Positions 7,052 to 15,587 of a DNA stretch of 46,414 bases are shown piece after piece. The DNA is from Acidobacteriota bacterium (GTDB taxonomy: Bacteria; Acidobacteriota; Blastocatellia; Pyrinomonadales; Pyrinomonadaceae). The notes below the pieces were generated by a model. That model did not search any database, was not told the DNA's origin, and saw only the letters and a program-made list of their open reading frames with translations. The first letter of the stretch is position 1. Every line of letters begins with the position of its first letter. The translations under genes and the position numbers were made by a program. The DNA lies in assembly GCA_020200155.1 (NCBI GenBank), contig JAIVJG010000164.1:1-46414 (forward strand), given 5' to 3'.

Positions 7052-10000
7052 TTGGAGACGGACAACCAGTTCATCATCTCGATCCTGTTGACCGCAAAGA
7101 ACGACGCAAAAGACGCTTTGTTGGCGGCACAAGCGCAGGTGACGAGCCTGGCAGACTCGATGAGTCTCGCGGCTGTCGGTATCGGACTAGCCTCCGCGTC
7201 CATTATCCTGTCCTCTACAAAAGCTGCGGTGAAGTTCCAGCAGGACATGGAGCTAATTCACACCCAGGCCGGCGTTCCGCAAGCGGCAATCGAGGGGTTG
7301 TCGCGCAGCGTCATTCAGCTTTCGCAGTCGGCGGTGGGCTTCTCGCCTGACACGCTCGCTGAGGGCTTGTATCACATCTCTTCGGCTGGCTACCAGGGCG
7401 CGCAATCGCTGGACATGCTGAAGACGAGCGCGGAACTCGCGCGTGTCGGCTTGGCGAACATCGAAACGACCTCCAACGCCGTGATCGGCGTCATGGTCAG
7501 TCAGGTCAAGGGCGTCAAGGACGCAGCCGACGCCGCTGCCAATCTGAACGCCATCGTCGGAACCGGCAACGTGCGTATGCAGGATTTGGCCTCCAGCATC
7601 GGGACTGGCGTTCTCCCTACATTCCACACCGCGGGCCTCTCTATACGCGATTTTGGCGCAGCAATGGCTACGTCTACCGACAACGCCATCCCCGCTGAGG
7701 TTGCCGCCACCCGGTTGCGTATGACCATCGCGCAGATGGTTTCCCCCAGCAACACCGCTGTTACCGCGCTGCAAAGCGTCGGCATCTCGCAGCACCAACT
7801 CGCGGATGACCTTCGGCAGCCTAACGGCCTCATGGTGGCAATCAAAGACCTGAGCGATCATCTCGTGACGTCCGGCCTCACCGCGACAGAACAGGCCGCA
7901 GTGATTAACGATGCATTTGGGAAAAGTCGTTCATCGAGCGAGATAAACCTGCTCATTGACGAGCAGAGTCGTCTCTCCAGCAAGTACAAGCAGATCGGTC
8001 AGGATGTCACGAAGTGGTCCGGGGATGTCGCCGCAGCGGAGGACACGGTTGCCGCGCGCTGGGATGCGGCGAAGGCCTCTGCCTCTGCGTTCGCGGTCGT
8101 CATCGGCTCCGCGCTGTTGCCCGCGTTCAGCGGCGCGCTAATGGTGCTCACGCCGATAGAGCACGCAATCACCGGGATCATCGACGCGCTTGGCCCGGTG
8201 CCGCAGTACGTCATGCTCGCGGTCGGCGCACTGGCGGCTCTGAAAGCGGTTATGATCGGCGGCCAGGTCGCGACCCGCGCCTATGAGTTTGGCCTCCGCA
8301 ATGTGTTGCCTGTAATCTCTCATCAAGGCGCCGTCATCAACTCCTATCGTAACGTCCTCGTCGCGCAGGCGAAGGCTGAAGAGGATGCGGCGACGGCGAC
8401 GGCGAAAGCGGCGCTGGCGGAAGAAGCTAAGGCGCTGGCGACAAAGAAGAGCGAGGCTGATGTCGCCGTGTTGGGCGCACGCATCAGCGTGCTCTCCGCG
8501 CAGCAAGCACAGTACGCCGCAAACGTTGAGTACGCAGCCGCAAAAGAAAAGATGGCTGCTATCACAAAGAACGAACTAGCTGATGACTCCATGAAAGCGG
8601 CGGCAGCAAGTGACCTGGAGACAGCGGCTCTGAACAAGAAGAGTGCGGCAGCGGACCTTGCGGCTGCACGCGATGCTGCGGTTGCTGCTCGCAAGGCCGC
8701 TCTCACCGTTCAGGAGCAAGCGAACACCGTTGCGACGCAGCAGAATACGGCGGCAACTCAGACTGCTGCTGCTGTGTCGAGTGAGGCTGCTCTCGCGGCT
8801 GAGAAGTTGGCGGCGGAGAACGCTCTCGCCGCGATTGCCGCTCAACAAGTTGCGGCGGAGCAGGAGTTTGAGAACGCGGAACTCGCCCTTCATCTCGCTA
8901 CGACGAACGCCGACTCCACGGCTCTCGAAATCAACACGGCGCAGCATAACTACCACGCAAGTGCCGTCAAGCTGGAGGCGGTGGAAGAGCAGCTTTTGGC
9001 GGCAGAGACAGCCCTGAATACTATCGCGACCAACGACGAGACGGCGGCTGTTACGCTGGACGCGGTTGCGAAGGACGAGGATGCGGCAGCAACCGGGGTG
9101 CTTGCGTTGGCCGAGGGCGCCCTCACCGTGGCAACGTCCCTTCTGGTTGCGGTATTCGGCTCCCTGGAGCTAGGAATCGGTGTCGTGATCGCCGCCATCG
9201 GCATCCTCGCCTACGAGCACATCCCTGCGGTACACGACGCGGTAAATGGGGTCGTGAAAGCCGTTGGCGTTGATATGACCCAGGCGTTCCGAGACGCGGG
9301 GAGCGCGGCGCGATGGGCATCCGACGGAGTGGGCGGTTTCATCCACAACGTCCTCGTGGCGACCGGCGATGCGAACGATTTCAATCAGACGATGAGTAAG
9401 GGCTCGTGGAAGGATACGCTTGGCGAGTCCATCAAGAACGCATTGGGCGAGTCCAGTCCTCTCGCCGGTCAACTGCTCTTTATCAATGACCTTCTTCACG
9501 CACAGGCTGCGGCGCACGCTGCTGCGGCTGCTGCTGCGGCGAAGCACGCGGCGGCTGTCAGAGATGCGGCTGCCGCTGAGGGCATCTACCGATCCGAGTT
9601 GACGGTGGGCGGGATGGCGCTGCGCGGATATGGGGATCACCTCAGACTGGTAGCGCAGGGAGAAAACGAATTTGCGGCGTTCCAGGCTATAGCGGCGGCG
9701 GCACTCCAGACAACGGACGCCGCCCTCGCCGCAACGTCCTCGAAGCTCACGGCGTTCTCAGACAACGCCGTGGCGCAGGCCAAGCGCATGAGCGACGGCG
9801 TGATCGCTGAAGTCCATAAGATGACGGCGGCGCTGGGCGCACCGATGGCGGAGATGAGGCTCACGGACACCCCGAACGCCCCGATTGCCGGCGAATCCAC
9901 GCAGAACCTCACGAGAACTTCGAGCGCGACCGTGGCGCTGTCCCTCGCTCCCGAGGCCCAGGCCGCGCTCAACGCCTTCAACGCCACCGTCAACACGCTT

Positions 10001-13000
10001 CCCCAGGAGTACCGGGCCGTATTCGCGGCTGGCTCTGATGACTACAAAGCGAAGGTCATGGACGCGTACAACGCGTTTGTCGTGAAGTTCAACGACGAGA
10101 ACAAGCGGCACGAGGACGCGATACGCACCCTGAACACAACCGAAGAGCAGAAGGTCGCGGCAGACCGACAACGCGCCCAGGCCGCACTGAACGCGGAGAA
10201 CCAGCGATACGTCCAGGCTATAGCGGCGCTCAACCAGACGCACGAGAACGCGCTCCAGTCGATCCTCCAAAATTTCACAATCCAATTCCAGACGGTGCTG
10301 CAAAACTACCAGGCGGCGGCGCAGTCCCTCCAAGAACGCGCACAGGCCGAAGACTCCGCGCACCAGGGAGCCCTGCAAGCACTCCAGGCGTCCGAGCAAG
10401 CCAAGATGCAGAAGATTCAGGACGAGGGGGCGAAGAAGGGCAAAGAGTGGCTTGACCAACAGAGAACTATTTTGTTGCAAGCGTACGAGCGCGCGGTCAA
10501 CAACGAGAACGCGCGGTTCTCGCACTCCATGCAGCTTATCCAGACGCAGGGTGCAACGCTGTCGGACGCGTTCAACCGGCGCGTCAACGAGATGGATGCG
10601 CATCTCAAAGAGAACACTGCCCGGACCCAGGCGGCCTATAACGTGGCGCTCCAGAGGTTGAACGAAGCACATATGCGACATGAGACAGCTATCGAGGAGA
10701 AGCTGAAGCAGAATGTTGCATCGCTCCACAGCACGCTTGAGGCCGCAATAGCGAAAGAGAACGCGGGGCATGATCGCCACGTCACCGCACTTCGAGAGGC
10801 GCTGGACGGCCACATCACAAAGCTGGGCGTGACGCTGAACAAGAACATGACGCCCGGAGACATGTTGAGCAAGATCGACAGCGGAACGCAGAAGGAGTAC
10901 AAGGACGCGCTGGAGAAGGCGACGGTCGATATTCTCCTGCACGGCTCCGCAACTCGCCAGGACATCGCCGCCCTCCAGACTGCCGCCTCTGAGAGGGACA
11001 AGTTCACAGCGGCACAGGCGAAGGCCGAGGTTGAATCGCACACGGCGCTCTCCGCTCACAGAAGCGCGACGGACCAACTCACCGCCATGACGAACGCCGC
11101 GCGACACGTCACAGACGACGCTATGGCGAAGCTGGTCGTCGCCATTACAACCCATACCGGACACGTCAAAGAGGATACGGCGGCGGTGCTCAAGGCCGCT
11201 ACCGCGATGGGCCACCTCGATGGCGTGATTGAGAAGGTCAAGGCGATAGCGGATTCGGTGAAGCCAGCGACATACAGCGAAGTCCAAAGTGCAATGAAAG
11301 GCTCTGAGGACGCGCGCATCTCGATCATTGCGGAGAATACGAACGTCATAAAAGAGCGCGCCGCGATTGTTACTGACGGTATCAAGGCTCAGACACAGGC
11401 CATCGACGCGCAGACCGCGATCATAACTGCTCAGGGCGCCCTGAGCACCGCCGCCGCTCAGGGGCAGGTCAAGGGAATCGAAGACCAAACAGCGGTAGCG
11501 CACGCGCTCTACGAAGTCGCGAACGCTACCTCCCCGCAGGGGCTCGCCATCGCACAGGCGCAGCTTCAACTCGCGCAGGACAAGTACGCGTTCGACCAGC
11601 AGGAAGCGGCGATGCGCGTACAGATCGCGACCGACGAGGTGAAGGCGGCAACAGACAAGGCCGCTGTAGACGCCGCGAATACCGCTGCGCTGCATCAGGT
11701 CGCTCAGGACGCTCTCGCGGTTGACCTGCTGAAAGTGCAACTCGCGAAGGACCGCGCTAAACTCGCAGAGGATCAGCTTCACGTCCTCGTGAACATCAAC
11801 GCCGCGCTGAAGGGCGCCACCACCGGCCAGCAAACCATCGCGGCGGACGAGGCGAAGATTCGGGGAGACGACCGCGCCATCGACTACGCGGTGCGCGTCC
11901 AGACAAAGGACGAGGACGCAGCGGCCAAGATCGCAGCGGAGGGCGCAAACACCCTCGCGCTCGATAACCAGAAGAAGGCGATTGATACGCAGGGCCTCGC
12001 GACCATCCAGAACACCGCCGCCGTCAAAGAGGCGACCGACGCATCAAAGATTCAGAGCGTTCAGGACACCAACAAGATATCCGCAACGCTCTCTGAGGTC
12101 TTGTCCGCGCAGTCTCGGATCGACAACGCTGAGATCAAACTCGTAGACGCGAATACGACGGTTATCAAAGAAAACTCGTCCATACAGGTCCAGCAGCTTA
12201 ATGACATCGCGACGCGCATAGCGGACCAAACGGCAATCATGTCCGCGCAGGAGAACGTATCCAAGGCATCCGCTGATGGGATCGTGAAGAGCATACAAGA
12301 TCAGGCCGCCATCGCGAAGGACCAGACCGCCATCGCAACCGCCAAGACGAGTGCGGATCGAGCGGTCGCGACGGCGCAACTCAACCTGGAGATGGACAAG
12401 CTGCGATTCGACCAGGGTGCGGCGGGTATGGCTATCGCGGTCGCGCAGCAGCAGCTTAAGGCGGCGCAAGACAAGGCGCAGCGAGACATCGAAGCTGAGG
12501 CCTTCGCGATGAAGGTCGCCCAGGACCAGATGAATGTCGATCAGTTGAAGGTGGCACTGGCCCGCGACGAACTGCGACTCGCGCAGGATCAGTTGTCCAT
12601 CCTCAATGACATTGACCAGGCTCTCGGCGGCGCCACAGATAACCAGAAACTCATCAACGAAGACAACCAGCAGATTCAGAAGGACAATGCCTCCATCGCT
12701 CAAGCGATGCAGCAACTTGCGATTGACGAGGCGGCGAAGGCCGCGCAGGACGCACAATTCAAGGTCCAAGAAGCACAGAACGCATCTCAAGCGGAGATGG
12801 AGAAAGCGGCGCAAGCGCAGTACGACCAGATCGCGGCTATTCGGGAAGCACAGGATCAGGCCGCCATCGACGCTGCGCAGAACGCGAAGGCCATCTCAGA
12901 TGCGGGCGCCGCGACCGTCCAGGCGATCAACGACAGAAACAACGAGTTGCGCCAAGACCTCCTGAAACTGATCGGCATCGAGGAGCGCGGACTCGCCGGG

Positions 13001-13096
13001 CTTGGGCGACTGGACGTTACCGACGGGCATGGTCCATCGAATATGATGAACGGGTGGGCATCGGATGCCGCACGTAGCGCGGGAGCGCCAGGATAA
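7052..13096 (+). CDS. Tape measure protein (2014 residues, Ala-rich coiled coil)
   Basis: The start is TTG 7052, with GGGAGG eight bases before it. Residues about 60-330 form the TP901-type tape-measure core (AAVKFQQDMELIHTQAG, EGLYHISSAGYQGA). Around residues 345-400 and 675-715 are hydrophobic segments expected of a protein that crosses the host membrane. Most of the remainder is Ala/Gln/Glu/Lys-rich coiled coil, including a zone (about 1010-1270) with recurring ENxRxxxAIxxLN-like units. Residues 1410-1610 and 1682-1882 are an ungapped internal duplication. The protein sets tail length; the usual 0.15 nm per residue rule implies a tail near 300 nm. Its stop overlaps the next ATG (TAATG). 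Confidence 0.92.
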   Translation: METDNQFIISILLTAKNDAKDALLAAQAQVTSLADSMSLAAVGIGLASASIILSSTKAAVKFQQDMELIHTQAGVPQAAIEGLSRSVIQLSQSAVGFSPDTLAEGLYHISSAGYQGAQSLDMLKTSAELARVGLANIETTSNAVIGVMVSQVKGVKDAADAAANLNAIVGTGNVRMQDLASSIGTGVLPTFHTAGLSIRDFGAAMATSTDNAIPAEVAATRLRMTIAQMVSPSNTAVTALQSVGISQHQLADDLRQPNGLMVAIKDLSDHLVTSGLTATEQAAVINDAFGKSRSSSEINLLIDEQSRLSSKYKQIGQDVTKWSGDVAAAEDTVAARWDAAKASASAFAVVIGSALLPAFSGALMVLTPIEHAITGIIDALGPVPQYVMLAVGALAALKAVMIGGQVATRAYEFGLRNVLPVISHQGAVINSYRNVLVAQAKAEEDAATATAKAALAEEAKALATKKSEADVAVLGARISVLSAQQAQYAANVEYAAAKEKMAAITKNELADDSMKAAAASDLETAALNKKSAAADLAAARDAAVAARKAALTVQEQANTVATQQNTAATQTAAAVSSEAALAAEKLAAENALAAIAAQQVAAEQEFENAELALHLATTNADSTALEINTAQHNYHASAVKLEAVEEQLLAAETALNTIATNDETAAVTLDAVAKDEDAAATGVLALAEGALTVATSLLVAVFGSLELGIGVVIAAIGILAYEHIPAVHDAVNGVVKAVGVDMTQAFRDAGSAARWASDGVGGFIHNVLVATGDANDFNQTMSKGSWKDTLGESIKNALGESSPLAGQLLFINDLLHAQAAAHAAAAAAAAKHAAAVRDAAAAEGIYRSELTVGGMALRGYGDHLRLVAQGENEFAAFQAIAAAALQTTDAALAATSSKLTAFSDNAVAQAKRMSDGVIAEVHKMTAALGAPMAEMRLTDTPNAPIAGESTQNLTRTSSATVALSLAPEAQAALNAFNATVNTLPQEYRAVFAAGSDDYKAKVMDAYNAFVVKFNDENKRHEDAIRTLNTTEEQKVAADRQRAQAALNAENQRYVQAIAALNQTHENALQSILQNFTIQFQTVLQNYQAAAQSLQERAQAEDSAHQGALQALQASEQAKMQKIQDEGAKKGKEWLDQQRTILLQAYERAVNNENARFSHSMQLIQTQGATLSDAFNRRVNEMDAHLKENTARTQAAYNVALQRLNEAHMRHETAIEEKLKQNVASLHSTLEAAIAKENAGHDRHVTALREALDGHITKLGVTLNKNMTPGDMLSKIDSGTQKEYKDALEKATVDILLHGSATRQDIAALQTAASERDKFTAAQAKAEVESHTALSAHRSATDQLTAMTNAARHVTDDAMAKLVVAITTHTGHVKEDTAAVLKAATAMGHLDGVIEKVKAIADSVKPATYSEVQSAMKGSEDARISIIAENTNVIKERAAIVTDGIKAQTQAIDAQTAIITAQGALSTAAAQGQVKGIEDQTAVAHALYEVANATSPQGLAIAQAQLQLAQDKYAFDQQEAAMRVQIATDEVKAATDKAAVDAANTAALHQVAQDALAVDLLKVQLAKDRAKLAEDQLHVLVNINAALKGATTGQQTIAADEAKIRGDDRAIDYAVRVQTKDEDAAAKIAAEGANTLALDNQKKAIDTQGLATIQNTAAVKEATDASKIQSVQDTNKISATLSEVLSAQSRIDNAEIKLVDANTTVIKENSSIQVQQLNDIATRIADQTAIMSAQENVSKASADGIVKSIQDQAAIAKDQTAIATAKTSADRAVATAQLNLEMDKLRFDQGAAGMAIAVAQQQLKAAQDKAQRDIEAEAFAMKVAQDQMNVDQLKVALARDELRLAQDQLSILNDIDQALGGATDNQKLINEDNQQIQKDNASIAQAMQQLAIDEAAKAAQDAQFKVQEAQNASQAEMEKAAQAQYDQIAAIREAQDQAAIDAAQNAKAISDAGAATVQAINDRNNELRQDLLKLIGIEERGLAGLGRLDVTDGHGPSNMMNGWASDAARSAGAPG
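11279..11881 (+). repeat. Tape measure internal duplication, copy 1
   Basis: This segment encodes residues 1410-1610 of the tape measure and aligns without any gap over 201 residues to copy 2, 816 bases downstream. Shared landmarks are EV.SA at the start, NTxVIKE, a DQTA/DAQTA region, FDQ, VAQD, DLLKVQLAKD/DQLKVALARD and ALxGAT near the end. Confidence 0.85.
12095..12697 (+). repeat. Tape measure internal duplication, copy 2
   Basis: This segment encodes residues 1682-1882 and is the partner of the copy at 11279-11881. By eye, roughly a third or more of positions are identical, with conserved spacing throughout. The copies have therefore diverged at the protein level and are not a recent DNA duplication. 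Confidence 0.85.
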
Positions 13097-15585
13097 TGTC
13101 AAGTCTCATTACTGCAAACGGGGATATATCCTGGGCGCGACCATTTCCGGCCGATAGAATTTTCCTGACTCCGAGCAACGGCCAGTACGTCGTCGTCTAC
13201 AAGGACACCGTCTCCGGAAACCTGTACTATCGGACGTCTGCCGACCAGGGGGCGACGTGGAGCGCAGCCAACGCTATGCCCGGGTCACCCACAACGACCG
13301 GACTCCACAGCATGTCGATGATTAACGACACGCTCCACATGTGGTACGTCGGCACGTCTATCCAGCTTTACACCACGAAGTACAACACGGCGACGAACCA
13401 GTTTGGCGCGCAGACGGTTTACCCGTACACCTTCACCGGCGTCACGTCGTTCGAGATGATGGACGCAGTATACGACGACCACGGATTTTGGGGTGTGGTC
13501 GCCACCATCGTGCGGGGAACCAAGAAGAGCATCGGAATATTTCGAACGCCGGGAAGCGACGGCACGCTGGCGACATTCCAAACCCTTGTTGATTTGAACT
13601 ACAGCCACTCGGGGCTAACCCAGCTACGCATCCTGGCGCCGAGCGGCCAGTACGTCATCTTCTGGTACGACGGCAACGCGAAGAAACTGTACGCCGCTCC
13701 GATCACGAGGACGCCCACGACGTACACCTGGACGCCGGCGAATCTGGAACAGGCGATCAGCTTGACCGATCCCGGCGCAAAGTTCGAGGTAGTCCAAGAG
13801 GCGAACGGCAATCAGACGCTTGGGCTCGCGCACGACTCTGCGCTGTATTCACTTACGAGAACTGGCGCAAACTCGTACGGCTATCCCGTCCCACTCGCAG
13901 CGCAGATCATTGCGGGCCAGTCGCCCTCGATGGTGCCGGATGGCAGCGACCTCTACATCGGCTACGCCACGACCATCAACCAGCCGAATGCGGAGACGTA
14001 TCTGCTCAAGAGAACGGGCTCGCGCTGGGCACTGCCCATAGTCCAGGCTGGCGGCTCGTCTAACGGGTTTAATTACCCGATGTTTGGGCTGACCGTGAGC
14101 ATCGTGCAGGACGCGTCGAACAACATCACGTTCTACGCGTGGTCAAAGGCGTCTGCCCCGAACGCCCCGACCTATGTGACGCCCAGCGGGAAGGTGCTCA
14201 CAACCACACCAACCGTCTCGTGGACGAGCAACCGCTCTGCGCCGCAAGACCCGACGAAGAGCGTCCAGGTCCAGGTGTACCGATCCTCAGACAACTACTT
14301 GATGTATGACTCAGGAGAGGTTGTGGGGCAGATTACCTCACTTGCAATTCCGTCGTCTGCGGGCCTCGTGAACAACATCGCATACAAGGTCCAGGTGCGG
14401 GAAAAAGATTTGCTGTCCGCACTTGGGGCGGGCACATGGGGTCCATATTCAGCCCCTAGCACGTTCACGCCGACGGCGCCCTCCGTAGACACCATAACGA
14501 GCGTAACGTCGGGTGGCGTAACGTTTTCGGCCTTCCCTGCCACCACTGGTGGGGCAGACATCCAGGCGGTTGTCTCGCACACTCAGGCGAGCAGTGATTC
14601 GATAAACGCATACAAGCTGTGCCTCTACGACTCGGACGCATCGACGCTCCTCGCTAGTACCGCGTTCCAGGCGCTCGCTCCCGCCGTCGCGTCTGGCGCG
14701 TCGTTTACCACGATTGACTGGACTCCGGGGATCATGGTCACGGCGCATGACTACTACCTCTCGGTTCAAACGACGGACGCGGTGAATGGACTCACATCTG
14801 AATCAGCGAAGGTGAAGCTGACGACGAACTTCACCCCGCCGCCCACGCCGACCGGCTTCACGGCGGCACCAAACAACGACGCCGGCACGGTGGTGCTCAA
14901 CTGGGCGAACCCAGCGGGGACCGTGAGCACCCTCGTGGAGTGGAACCCGCACAACGAGGCTGGTATCGCGCAGGGGTGGCAGACGCTTACCCCCGGGCTA
15001 GTGAACTGGCACACGCTCACCACGCCGAACCAGTCTCCCCAGCTTAGGGCTGACTACCGGGTATCCGTTTTCAATGCTCAGGGCATCCAGTCTGGATACG
15101 CAATCGTCTCCGGCGTCTATCTGGACAACGCGCTCGACTACGCGGGCATCTGGCTCAACGACGTAACGGACCCGCTCAACCGCAAGGTCTACCTCGGCTA
15201 CGTGGAGAATTGGGACTCGCTGAAGCGCGACCTCGGATTGGAGATGCAGGAGTGGGTTCCTCAGGGCGCATCACTCCCATTCCAGAGCTTCGGGCTCACC
15301 GACTACTGGATTCTCGGAACATCCAATGCACTCAAGATATTCCTGCCGTCGCAGGAGTTGGACTCCTCGGGTGGGGTGCATTACGGATCAGTAAACAGGG
15401 ACATGATGATTAGCATGACGCGCCAGCGATCCGTACTCATCTACCGCGATAGGAGATTCCCAACGCCTATATTTGCAAGGCTCGTCGCCTACGAGGATCA
15501 GCCCAATAACGATGTCAACACGGATGTAACGCTGGAGCTTCGGCAGACGGGGTACTACGGGTATCTGCCCGTGGTGGGCAGCTAG
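13096..15585 (+). CDS. Distal tail protein with Asp-box propeller and FN3-like domains
   Basis: An 829-residue protein; ATG 13096 overlaps the tape-measure stop. Residues about 20-350 are a repetitive beta region that looks like a propeller. YRTSADQGATWSAANAMPG holds a clear sialidase-type Asp-box (SxDxGxTW) near residue 50. Two or three fibronectin-like sandwiches follow (about 355-680). The C-terminal 150 residues (GIWLNDVTDPLNRKVYLGYV onward) look like a tail-attachment domain of Dit type. Proteins at this place link the tube end to the tip; a propeller suggests glycan binding at the host surface. No catalytic residues of a sialidase are evident. Confidence 0.6.
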   Translation: MSSLITANGDISWARPFPADRIFLTPSNGQYVVVYKDTVSGNLYYRTSADQGATWSAANAMPGSPTTTGLHSMSMINDTLHMWYVGTSIQLYTTKYNTATNQFGAQTVYPYTFTGVTSFEMMDAVYDDHGFWGVVATIVRGTKKSIGIFRTPGSDGTLATFQTLVDLNYSHSGLTQLRILAPSGQYVIFWYDGNAKKLYAAPITRTPTTYTWTPANLEQAISLTDPGAKFEVVQEANGNQTLGLAHDSALYSLTRTGANSYGYPVPLAAQIIAGQSPSMVPDGSDLYIGYATTINQPNAETYLLKRTGSRWALPIVQAGGSSNGFNYPMFGLTVSIVQDASNNITFYAWSKASAPNAPTYVTPSGKVLTTTPTVSWTSNRSAPQDPTKSVQVQVYRSSDNYLMYDSGEVVGQITSLAIPSSAGLVNNIAYKVQVREKDLLSALGAGTWGPYSAPSTFTPTAPSVDTITSVTSGGVTFSAFPATTGGADIQAVVSHTQASSDSINAYKLCLYDSDASTLLASTAFQALAPAVASGASFTTIDWTPGIMVTAHDYYLSVQTTDAVNGLTSESAKVKLTTNFTPPPTPTGFTAAPNNDAGTVVLNWANPAGTVSTLVEWNPHNEAGIAQGWQTLTPGLVNWHTLTTPNQSPQLRADYRVSVFNAQGIQSGYAIVSGVYLDNALDYAGIWLNDVTDPLNRKVYLGYVENWDSLKRDLGLEMQEWVPQGASLPFQSFGLTDYWILGTSNALKIFLPSQELDSSGGVHYGSVNRDMMISMTRQRSVLIYRDRRFPTPIFARLVAYEDQPNNDVNTDVTLELRQTGYYGYLPVVGS

Positions 15586-15587
15586 GC

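Noticed and set aside
9758-11833. 691-residue antisense frame in the tape measure gene
   Set aside because: It mirrors the codon bias of the Ala/Gln/Lys-rich coiled coil on the other strand (Leu/Arg/Val-rich shadow), has no ribosome site and no recognisable domain.
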